From Glaciecola sp047250385 (GTDB lineage: Bacteria > Pseudomonadota > Gammaproteobacteria > Enterobacterales > Alteromonadaceae): DNA of 64,000 bases. The notes under the pieces were generated by a model. It was given only the letters and a program-made list of their open reading frames with translations. It was not told the origin of the DNA and ran no database searches. Shown in pieces: positions 1 to 6,948 of the stretch (position 1 is its first letter; every line of letters begins with the position of its first letter). Position numbers and translations under genes: made by a program. The stretch lies in contig NZ_JBLBVM010000055.1 in NCBI RefSeq assembly GCF_047250385.1, forward strand, positions 1-64,000, written 5' to 3'.

Positions 1-142
1 TACCAAGGCCCTATCTACCCATGAAGTTGGAAACTAACACGCCATACAACACTTACACAATTCGACATTTCAACAAACCAATCTAGTCAAAAAGACAGCT
101 GTCACAAGGAGTAGTATATATCGTTAATCCGTCTTATACTCT
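1..142 (+). repeat. Left copy of a 142-bp direct repeat
   Basis: This matches 4327-4468 without gaps. The first 120 positions differ at only about seven sites, and similarity weakens over the last 20 bp. It contains the perfect palindrome GACAGCTGTC at 94-103. The second copy lies just downstream of an IS91-family transposase gene, so both copies are probably the same terminal part of such an element. The match starts at base 1, so it may continue upstream of the window. Confidence 0.8.
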
Positions 143-269
143 TTTCCTCACTTCTCGACATTGAACAACATGCCAGTTTTGTTAAACGGCGGTACTCACT
201 CGCCTTTAGGCCACTTTCATCGTGCTGCTTGAACAATGCTTGCCATTGCTCGATACTTCTTACAATCAT
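102..269 (-). pseudogene. IS66 TnpA-like N-terminal remnant
   Basis: A 55-codon minus-strand frame starts with ATG at 269. It carries an IEQWQALFKQHDESGLKASE stretch that resembles the N-terminus of the small IS66-family TnpA protein (W-Q-x-L...Q-x-x-SGL pattern). Similarity ends after about 30 residues, where the frame runs into the 1-142 repeat and stops at 102. The rest of TnpA, TnpB and TnpC are missing. A possible element end lies near 341-350 (GTAACCGTCC on the minus strand). This looks like an IS66 copy cut by a later rearrangement. The family call rests on a short motif. Confidence 0.45.
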
Positions 270-513
270 CACAAAACCCTCGTTTGATTAAAAACACGAT
301 TTTGCTACTGCCAAAGTAATTAGCCTAGACGGGGTTTAGCGGACGGTTACCGCGTTAATAGTATGGCAACTAAATAAAAAAACGGCGGCTAAAAAAATAA
401 GACTGAGCTGCTAAAAAAACATCATACGCTCATCACTCGCATGGGCTAGCCAACTGTTATGATAAATACCGTGGGAATTTATACTACAATAAAGTGGTGG
501 TCTACACTCTCGT
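270..513. other. Non-coding gap, no gene seen
   Basis: AT-rich sequence between the IS66 remnant and the 3' end of the ATPase gene. Apart from the possible IS66 terminus near 341-350, no gene, RNA or convincing terminator is visible. Confidence 0.4.
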
Positions 514-1218
514 CTAAAGGTTATTCAAAAATCTACTTGGGTTATCAAGAAACAATTTAGTCAATTGGTAATGATCTGTTTCTTCATATTTTACTCGTTT
601 TATTTCTCCATCAAACTCATAAATATCTGCATCTTGATACGCTAACAATATCGGTGAATGCGTTGCGATTATCAATTGAGAACCTTCATTTACAAGCTGA
701 TGTATACGCGATAGCATCGCCAATTGCCTCGCAGGAGAGAGTGCTGCCTCCGGTTCATCACAGAGATAAAGGCCATTTGCGCCAAACCTTTCAACCATCA
801 ACGCGAGAAATGATTCACCATGTGATTGATGATGCAGAGACTTATTACCATAGGACGCCACAATTTTTGCCCCGGCCGTTGGATCCTGGTCAAGCTCGTC
901 TATTTCTGTTGCAAGATTGTAAAAACTCTCAGCTCGCAAAAAAAAAGCATCTTCACACATCCTTGGCGTTCTGCGTATTCCTAAAAATTGAAACAAATCT
1001 GAATGGGTCGGCATTGTCGAAAATGTAAAATTACGACTTCCTCCCTCGGGGTTGAGCCCTAACTTCAGTGCTATCGCCTCAAGCAACGTTGACTTCCCAG
1101 AACCGTTTTCACCCACAAAAAAAGTGACCGACTTTGAAAACTCTACCTCTTTTAGATTCGAAATTGTCGAAATATTAAACGGGTATTCAATATGATTAGG
1201 CTTATTTTTCAATTTCAC
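514..1218 (-). CDS. Small AAA/ABC-type ATPase
   Basis: 234 aa. A Walker A motif GENGSGKST lies at residues 36-44, a CDEPEAALSP Walker B-like segment near 153-163, and an ATHSPIL switch-histidine motif near 184-190. This order is typical of single-domain RecF/SMC-like ATPases (AAA_21/AAA_23 type), which often occur in mobile or defence contexts. There is no transmembrane segment and no nuclease domain. No partner gene is fused or overlapping; the nearest same-strand gene upstream in transcription is beyond the tRNA region. The role is unknown, and it could be a lone member of a two-gene defence cassette whose partner is lost. ATPase identity is sure; function is not. Confidence 0.75.
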   Translation of the reverse strand: MKLKNKPNHIEYPFNISTISNLKEVEFSKSVTFFVGENGSGKSTLLEAIALKLGLNPEGGSRNFTFSTMPTHSDLFQFLGIRRTPRMCEDAFFLRAESFYNLATEIDELDQDPTAGAKIVASYGNKSLHHQSHGESFLALMVERFGANGLYLCDEPEAALSPARQLAMLSRIHQLVNEGSQLIIATHSPILLAYQDADIYEFDGEIKRVKYEETDHYQLTKLFLDNPSRFLNNL

Positions 1219-1306
1219 AGATTTTATAAAAATATTGATTGTCCTCTCTAGTTGCTAACATGCGACTCAAAAAGCAATACTACATATGTATTGCAGATTA
1301 ATTTTG

Positions 1307-1543
1307 CTAACGCTCGTGATTCAAAGATAAATGAGGAAATGTTAATTCAATGAGCACAACTACTGTGTAAATTTCCCCAAAACCTGAACCTATAGCTTTC
1401 AGAAATTTATTCCTTTCAATGTCATTATCAATACGGGTCCCAACCACATTTTCAAAAGCAGCCATCGAATCCTTAAGCTTTACAAACTCTTTTAGTATTG
1501 CTTTCGCAGACTCCTCTGTGCCAGAAAATAGTAAGTGTTTCAT
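1307..1543 (-). CDS. Small protein, possible Rhs-tip immunity protein
   Basis: 78 aa, not recognised as a family. It lies on the same strand as and 67 bp downstream of the Rhs fragment, which is where an immunity gene for an Rhs C-terminal toxin normally sits. The sequence is mixed charged and hydrophobic, with a hydrophobic patch (EIYTVVVLIELTF) near the C-terminus that could be a beta strand rather than a membrane span. There is no signal peptide. The immunity role is inferred from position only. Confidence 0.4.
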   Translation of the reverse strand: MKHLLFSGTEESAKAILKEFVKLKDSMAAFENVVGTRIDNDIERNKFLKAIGSGFGEIYTVVVLIELTFPHLSLNHER

Positions 1544-1610
1544 TTTTTACTCCATTCAAAAGTCTCTCTAATATATATCGAAATAGGTAAACTTTTAACT
1601 TCTAAATCTC

Positions 1611-2627
1611 TCATTCCGGTTCCTCTTTAGGTATATCAATATCCTCTTCGCTCGGTTCCCTCTTTGGAACATCTGAACTATCTTCCATTGTCTCTTCGAT
1701 GCATATCCTCGTACATTTAAGGACTTTGTCAATAAATGGACCATCTTTTTGAGGATAACTATCATCTGGGGTATTTTCATCAATGCATTGTTGCTTACAA
1801 GCTTTTGCCACTTCAGCAAATGTTTCTTGGCTCCATTCGTCGGGATGCGTGCCAACCCAAGGTGGAGGGACGTCTGACGGCCACGGAGCACTTTGTACTA
1901 TTGGTGGCAGAATCCCGATATCTCGCGCTGTCTTTTTTACTCGGCTAACCCCATTACCAATAGTGACTTTGGGGTCTTTTAAAAGATTAAACAGCCACCT
2001 CCTTGGATTGTTGCCATCTGGATCTATATATTTATAAGGGTTGTTGTTTGCGTAAGTGTATCTGTTGAAGCCATGGATATTACCAGCACTCAAAAAAGAA
2101 GCCGCCCCCACCGGATCATTCGAATAGAAACGCCCTATAACCGGATCATAGTATCGCGCCTGCATATAGCTTAACCCAATATCAGTATCAAACTTATGCC
2201 CTGTATAGCCTACAGCATCCTTTTCCCCCTCAATCACACTGCCAAATGGTGCATAGTGTTGATTTGAAGTATCGGGGCTTTCGCTTATACCTACTTTTGA
2301 GATGAGTTTACCCGCTAGGTAAATATAGTTTATCTTACCTTGGTTTGTCTCCCTCATTAACAAAGTACCTGATTGAGAGTAAACACTGTAACTGGTGCCC
2401 TTGGCATCTGTTTGTTTCACGCGGCGGTTGAATCCGTCGTAAAGGTAGGTGTTTGTACCTTTTGCACTGGTCATCTGATTGGCTAGGTTGTATTCCATTG
2501 CTTGATGACTGTTGTGAGTGACATTGCCACGGCTGTCGTAGTTAAAATAATTGTAATCTTTTTGCTCGATGCCCGAGCTGGCAACAGCCGTCAATCGATT
2601 GTTTGTGTAACAATGCTTGCCGAACAA
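1611..2627 (-). pseudogene. Rhs protein 3' fragment with variable C-terminal tip
   Basis: About 330 codons of the C-terminal part of an Rhs/YD-repeat protein. YD-type motifs (YDSRGNVT, YLYDGFNRRV) are followed by the Rhs-associated core signature (ARYYDPVIGRFYSNDP, then RYTYANNNPYKYIDPDGN) around residues 155-205. About 130 residues after DPDGN form a variable tip with paired cysteines and an acidic, Pro-rich tail, which I cannot assign to a toxin family. Rhs proteins are normally over 1,000 aa with many N-terminal YD repeats; here the N-terminal part is absent. The frame enters foreign sequence just upstream of the IS91-like transposase gene, so the apparent start at 2627 is not native. Probably not expressed as a working toxin. 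Confidence 0.8.
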
Positions 2628-2740
2628 GTCATTGATAATGAGTTTTTACACAGCCTCATCCATAACCGGACACTCAGCCAGTCGCAAGCTAGGCCTTTTT
2701 TTGCCACACTTGTCGTTACACAATTCAGGGATGAAGGAAT

Positions 2741-4249
2741 GTGTTGGCATTACAACAAAATGAGACATACAAGCGCCATCGACCAGAAACAACGCTACTT
2801 TATCAATTAGTTGAACGTTACTATCCAGATTTTATCGTAAACTTAGCTGACCAAGGCAAGTATTTACCCAAGTATGTTGAGCGTGAGTTCGATGAGTTCT
2901 TGCGTTGTGGTCGACTAGAGCACGGCTTTTTACGCGTGGTATGTGGCGACTGCAAGTATGAGAAGTTAGTTGCTTTTAGCTGTAAACGCAGAGGTTTCTG
3001 TCCTAGCTGCGGAGCCAGAAGAATGGCAGAAAGTGCCGCGCTTCTTGTAGATGATGTATTACTTGGTTATCCAATTCGCCAGTGGGTCTTAAGCTTACCC
3101 ATTCCACTTCGGCTGTTGCTAGCAAGAAACCCAAGTGAATTGAGCAAAGTGATGCAAATCATTCATCGCGCCATTTCCACGCATATTGTGAACAAAGCAG
3201 GTTTTACCAACAAACAAGCGAAAACTGGGGCAGTTACCCTTATTCAGCGGTTCGGCAGTGCCCTTAATCTGAACATCCATTTCCACATGTTGTTCTTAGA
3301 AGGCGCGATTAGCGAAAATCCATGGGGTGGCACGACTTTTACCCGCATCAAAGCGCCATCCCATAGCGACATGGTGGAGCTAGTTCACACCATTAGCTGT
3401 CGCATTGCCAACTATTTGGAGAAAGTGGGGTTAGTGGAGCGCGACATAGAAAACAGTTTTCTTAACTTACCTATTGATGATGAAGATAGTCTATTGCAGT
3501 TGCAAGGGGCCTCCGTAAGCTATCGCATTGCTATGGGACCACAACAAGGTCAAAAAGTATTTACGCTACAAACCTTACCTGCGAGCACCGAGGATGAATA
3601 TGGTCAGTTAGCCAATACCTCAGGTTTTTCGTTACACGCAGGGGTCTTCGCTAATGCTGATGAGCCAGAGAAATTAGAAAGATTATGCCGATATATAAGT
3701 CGTCCTGCCATTAGCGAGCAACGTTTGAGCATGACTGACCATGGAAAAGTGCGCTATGAATTGAAGACACCTTATCGAGACGGTACTACCCATGTTTTCT
3801 TCGAGCCTATCGATTTTATTGGCAAACTAGCCGCACTTATTCCACCACCAAGACTTAACCTCACCCGTTTTTTTGGCGTATTTGCGCCTAACAGCAATCT
3901 TCGTGCGCAAGTCACCGCTTCCCAGCGGGGTAAAAATAGTCCTAAACTTACGAATAAAGAAGATAGCCAAACTGCTAAGCCATACCATGCCAGAGGGATG
4001 ACGTGGGCTCAAAGGCTAAAACGAGTATTCAACATAGATATCGCTCAATGTGAGAAATGTCAAAAGCACAATGTGGCGATAATTGCCTGCATTATAGAGC
4101 CTGCCATCGTACATAAAATACTGAAGCATTTCGATAAAAAGTACCCAACTTCTAAACAAACAAAACTGTTGCCACATTTGCGAGCGCCACCTGATGAACA
4201 ATACGGAAACGATCTTACTATTCAACGTGACTTCAACTTTGGGGCATAG
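2741..4249 (+). CDS. IS91-family rolling-circle transposase
   Basis: 502 aa with a GTG start preceded by AAGGA. The N-terminal zinc-binding region carries Cys pairs (CGDC, then SCKRRGFCPSCG, about residues 68-95). The HUH metal-binding motif is in NLNIHFHML near residue 182, and a catalytic tyrosine is in CRYISRPA near 310. A second Cys pair (CEKCQKH) lies near 433. This is the layout of IS91/ISCR transposases, which nick one strand and move by rolling-circle replication. Length is normal for the family and no frameshift is visible, so it may be active. Its insertion separates the Rhs 3' end from its N-terminal part. Confidence 0.93.
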   Translation: MLALQQNETYKRHRPETTLLYQLVERYYPDFIVNLADQGKYLPKYVEREFDEFLRCGRLEHGFLRVVCGDCKYEKLVAFSCKRRGFCPSCGARRMAESAALLVDDVLLGYPIRQWVLSLPIPLRLLLARNPSELSKVMQIIHRAISTHIVNKAGFTNKQAKTGAVTLIQRFGSALNLNIHFHMLFLEGAISENPWGGTTFTRIKAPSHSDMVELVHTISCRIANYLEKVGLVERDIENSFLNLPIDDEDSLLQLQGASVSYRIAMGPQQGQKVFTLQTLPASTEDEYGQLANTSGFSLHAGVFANADEPEKLERLCRYISRPAISEQRLSMTDHGKVRYELKTPYRDGTTHVFFEPIDFIGKLAALIPPPRLNLTRFFGVFAPNSNLRAQVTASQRGKNSPKLTNKEDSQTAKPYHARGMTWAQRLKRVFNIDIAQCEKCQKHNVAIIACIIEPAIVHKILKHFDKKYPTSKQTKLLPHLRAPPDEQYGNDLTIQRDFNFGA

Positions 4250-4326
4250 ATTACCTTTACTGCAAGAGTGAAAGAAACACACTATTAGATGGTGGGGACA
4301 TTCGCGCTTTAATTATCCATTTCCTG

Positions 4327-4468
4327 TACCAAGGCCCTATCTACGCATGAAGTTGGAAACTAACACGCCATACAACACTTCCATAATTCGATATTTCAAC
4401 AAACCAATCTAGTCAAAAAGACAGCTGTCACAGGGGGTAGTAAATAGCTTTAATTCTCCTTATACTCA
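4327..4468 (+). repeat. Right copy of the 142-bp direct repeat
   Basis: Partner of 1-142, starting 78 bp after the transposase stop. The two copies are in the same orientation and bracket the IS66 remnant, the ATPase gene, the Rhs fragment and the IS91-like transposase gene. Recombination between them would excise or duplicate the whole 4.3-kb block. Confidence 0.8.
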
Positions 4469-4586
4469 ATTATTTATAAATGCTGCTGCCGAAACAGTGT
4501 CACAAGGCATGGAAGAATTAGCTGAGCCGATTGATACACAAGCTGATAGAATCGTTGATGATCTTTTCTTAAAAATAGGGCACTGA
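4467..4586 (+). pseudogene. Open-frame remnant (C-terminal end of an unknown protein)
   Basis: A 39-codon open frame without its own start. It encodes a helical, acidic stretch (AAAETVSQGMEELAEP, then TQADRIVDDLFLKIG) and stops at 4584-4586. It begins directly at the end of the 4327-4468 repeat, so it may be the 3' end of a gene cut by the mobile element. The family is not recognised. Confidence 0.3.
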
Positions 4587-4641
4587 AAGATAAATCTAGT
4601 GCTTCATCTTTATTGATTGAGATTACTTTAAGGTCCTTAGA

Positions 4642-4986
4642 ATGTCAAAATTTGAATCTTTTGTGAAAAGACTAAATGTGCCAAAGCTCTATAAAGCTGG
4701 AATCGCAATTAGTTTATCTTTGGTCTTACTCGCAACTGTTTACGGACTTTTCAATGGAAATGCATTAGCATATTGTATTGTATATTCAATGAGAGCTTTA
4801 GGTATTTTCTTTCTCTTCTATTGTTTAAAATGCTATGACCAAGGAAGCGAACATTTCGTGAGCGCAGGGTGGACAGAAAAAGAATTTACAAAGGAAAATC
4901 ATCCTTATCAGTTTGTAGTTCTGCTTTATTTACTATTGTTTCTAAGCTTTGGCTTCAGTCTTTCTTGGTTTACGATTAATATATAA
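4642..4986 (+). CDS. Small membrane protein, unknown
   Basis: 114 aa with three predicted membrane segments at about residues 18-37, 42-62 and 91-111, and a polar loop (about 65-88) between the second and third. No family is recognised. It starts 55 bp after the preceding frame remnant, with a weak AAGGT ribosome site. The next gene follows after 17 bp, so the two are probably co-transcribed. They lie between the IS91-like element and the IS110 remnant and look like accessory genes. Confidence 0.55.
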   Translation: MSKFESFVKRLNVPKLYKAGIAISLSLVLLATVYGLFNGNALAYCIVYSMRALGIFFLFYCLKCYDQGSEHFVSAGWTEKEFTKENHPYQFVVLLYLLLFLSFGFSLSWFTINI

Positions 4987-5003
4987 AAAAGGTATACAAC
5001 ATC

Positions 5004-5483
5004 ATGACGTCCTTTATTATCGCACTTTTTGTTAGTGTTACTTACCAAACAACACCCGTAAACGTAATGACCGAAAAGATGGTAAATGAAGCCTTGAATA
5101 TTATGGATGTTTATACACGTGAATGTGATTTTGAAACATCAACTCAATTTTATGTATCCAACTCACAAGTTGTTGGTTATGAAAACGACGGCAACCTTCG
5201 ATATCGACATAATTGGGATGAGACAAAGGCGGTAGTAAAGGAGCTTATGGATAAGTGTGAAGGTGAGTATCTCAACATTGAGGTTATTGAAAAGAGTATC
5301 GTATTAAAAGACAACGCTATGGAAGCCACTTCGTCAAACGAGAGTACTTATGATTTTAGAGAGGCAGATGGCTCAGTGAATAGATATCATAATAAAGTAG
5401 TCACATTGTTTGAGATTAGGAGTAAGCGGTTGGTCGTAAAAGAAACTACCTTTTATAATATATCAGTAACGTCCTTGGACTAG
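5004..5483 (+). CDS. Predicted secreted protein, unknown (NTF2-like fold possible)
   Basis: 159 aa. The N-terminus (MTSFIIALFVSVTYQ) could be a short signal peptide or anchor. The remainder alternates helices and strands (MVNEALNIMDVYTRECDFE, then FYVSN, then VVTLFEIRS and LVVKETTFYNI). This pattern recalls SnoaL/DUF4440-type cone folds, but I see no diagnostic motif. It is probably in one transcript with the small membrane protein gene 17 bp upstream. No functional claim is made. Confidence 0.5.
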   Translation: MTSFIIALFVSVTYQTTPVNVMTEKMVNEALNIMDVYTRECDFETSTQFYVSNSQVVGYENDGNLRYRHNWDETKAVVKELMDKCEGEYLNIEVIEKSIVLKDNAMEATSSNESTYDFREADGSVNRYHNKVVTLFEIRSKRLVVKETTFYNISVTSLD

Positions 5484-5879
5484 GCACGTTATAGGTTAAC
5501 ACGAGTTGGTGTTTTTAGCTCAGACGAAACCCAAGATAACAAATAGGACGAGATTTAAGAATTTAGTGTTCGTTATAATTACATTGATTGAAGTAAATGT
5601 CCGTATATGGACTCCACCAGTTTCACAACATATTTTTGATAATTTTTTGAGTTAAGTCGCGAGCGTATATTCGGCTTCTTATTGAGATTGCATGTCTCTA
5701 GCCTTCGATGTGTTCGCCACTGCTGTCCTCTTCGGTTTTGTAGCTTATTTCAGCTTCCGGACATTACAGGTTTTCAACAGTTTGGTTTAACCAAGTATTA
5801 TCGCTTTCATGTTGTAGAACGCTTTTAAAATTGTCTGATTCTCGTTATACCTTGTTATATGTTGCTAAAAAGCATATCG
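5484..5879. other. Intergenic region before the IS110 remnant
   Basis: About 400 bp with no convincing gene on either strand. The part from about 5640 to 5879 lies directly downstream of the IS110-type transposase fragment (which reads leftward), so it is probably the non-coding end of that element. In IS1111-type members this is where a structured bridge RNA can be encoded; I could not verify one here. Confidence 0.35.
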
Positions 5880-6050
5880 CTAGCAAGGTAGCAGTGTTTT
5901 TTGATATTGTTTTTCGGTGACTAATAAAGCCCACGCTGTTCGCACCGTTTTATTTGCCATCGCAATGCATGCTCGTTTGATACCTACTCTCTGCACAAGT
6001 GACATTAGCCAGGCTTGTTTAGTGGTTTTTGGTTTGTCAGGCAGGCTTAT
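5880..6050 (-). pseudogene. IS110-family transposase C-terminal fragment
   Basis: About 55 codons matching the C-terminal signature of IS110/IS1111 transposases: WLMSLVQRVG, then IKRACIAMANKTVRTAWALL, then EKQY shortly before the stop at 5880. Intact family proteins are about 330-350 aa, so more than 80% is missing. The frame runs without a stop into the CRISPR array on the minus strand, which produces a meaningless composite reading. The break lies within about 15-25 bp of the first CRISPR repeat. Confidence 0.7.
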
Positions 6051-6063
6051 CAAGAATGATAAT

Positions 6064-6450
6064 GTGTTCCCCGTATCCACGGGGCTGAACCGAGGGAGAA
6101 AGCCCTCGAACAATCCAAAAGTATGTGTTCCCCGTATCCACGGGGCTGAACCGTCCGAATCTCTCTATTTCAACTGAAACAAGGTGTTCCCCGTATCCAC
6201 GGGGCTGAACCGGCTCTGGTTCTGGCTCAACAACATCAGTGTTCCCCGTATCCACGGGGCTGAACCAGGGGAAGAAAGAAAAGAAAAAGAGAGAAAAGAA
6301 GTGTTCCCCGTATCCACGGGGCTGAACCGCAATTTAGAGTCCAAATATTTAGAGAACTTGTGTGTTCCCCATATCCACGGGGCTGAACCGACGGTCAATC
6401 ACGCGGCGCTAATCAGTTTCTTGTGTTCCCGTATCCACGGGGCTGAAGGG
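6064..6450 (+). CRISPR. CRISPR array, type I-E-like repeats, 7 repeats / 6 spacers, no cas genes
   Basis: 29-bp repeats beginning GTGTTCCCCG and ending CTGAACCG start at 6064, 6125, 6184, 6239, 6301 and 6362; a degenerate seventh lies at 6423-6450. Each repeat holds the CCCCGTATCCACGGGG hairpin. Repeat 4 ends CCA instead of CCG, repeat 6 has an A in place of the first G of CGTATCC, and repeat 7 lacks one C and ends GGG. The degenerate end marks the leader-distal side, so the leader should lie to the left. Spacers are 32, 30, 26, 33, 32 and 32 bp; type I-E spacers are normally 32-33. Spacer 4 is almost pure purine. No cas gene is in the window. Confidence 0.96.
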
Positions 6451-6700
6451 GCTTAGAACTAGCAGTAAAGTATAGAATGTCAATTACCTTGGCCGCGCCG
6501 CACTAGATAATTACCTTCTAGTAAAAGTGAAAAAATAACCAAATACAGGCTGTGAAAATATATCGTAGAAGGAATGTACGCAATAAAAAATCGCAGAGGA
6601 ATGTGAACAGTTTTTTGTATATTTAGTCACACCATGGTCACAAGCTTTAAAATATAAGCAAATATGTTACAAAGATTACCAGTCAAAATCGAACAAAAAT
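6451..6700. other. AT-rich gap between CRISPR array and tRNA
   Basis: No gene, terminator or repeat is recognised in these 250 bp. Confidence 0.5.
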
Positions 6701-6777
6701 TGGCCACCCCTAGTGGACTTGAACCACTATCAAAGACTTAGGAGGTCCTCGTTTTATCCAGTTAAACTAAGGGGTGG
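6701..6777 (-). tRNA. tRNA-Arg (anticodon CCU), CCA encoded
   Basis: Read on the minus strand, a full cloverleaf is present. The acceptor is CCACCCC/GGGGTGG with an encoded CCA at 6703-6701. The D arm contains AGTTTAACTGGATAAAAC. The anticodon stem AGGAC/GTCTT holds loop CTCCTAA (anticodon CCT), and the T arm is AGTGG/CCACT with loop TTCAAGT. A C1-G72 start is unusual for tRNA-Arg, and one anticodon-stem pair is G-U, so this may be a diverged or horizontally acquired gene. tRNA-Arg(CCU) genes are common integration sites. Confidence 0.85.
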
Positions 6778-6864
6778 AGTTGACCTGTAGTATTTTGTGA
6801 CAAAACGAATTTGAAAACAACTGTGAATCGAAACCTTTGTGACTAAAAGTACCTATGACTGGAA

Positions 6865-6905
6865 CCTTAGGAGGGGATCGCGCTATCCAGCTGTGCCACG
6901 AGGAC
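6865..6905 (-). pseudogene. Truncated second tRNA-Arg(CCU)
   Basis: On the minus strand the acceptor 5' strand (GTCCTCG), a D arm with GCACAGCTGGATAGCGC and an anticodon loop CTCCTAA are intact. The sequence departs from a tRNA right after the first two bases of the 3' anticodon stem. The matching acceptor 3' strand (CGAGGAC) and T arm are not found downstream. It looks like the 5' half of an ordinary tRNA-Arg(CCU) cut by a recombination event. Confidence 0.65.
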
Positions 6906-6948
6906 GACTAATCACTATTATTCAACAATACGCTTGATAAAGACAAGT

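Larger units (their letters stand above)
2610..4468 (+). mobile_element. IS91-family insertion element
   Basis: It contains a full-length IS91/ISCR-type transposase gene. The left edge is placed where the Rhs reading frame loses Rhs character (about 2610-2630; GAAC at 2622-2625 is a tetranucleotide these elements favour). The right edge is placed in the 4327-4468 repeat, which contains the palindrome GACAGCTGTC (4420-4429) and may be the origin-type end. IS91 elements have no terminal inverted repeats and make no target duplication, so both ends are approximate. Confidence 0.6.

Noticed and set aside
654..1028. 124-codon plus-strand frame
   Set aside because: It is antisense to the well-supported ATPase gene and has no motif or ribosome site.
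1595..2037. Several small frames over the Rhs tip on both strands
   Set aside because: They overlap the Rhs frame, which has clear Rhs motifs; none has its own signal.
5917..6456. Open frames on both strands through the CRISPR array
   Set aside because: They are made by stop-free repeat units; the predicted peptides are repeats of the same GNT/HGAEP segments and have no protein features.
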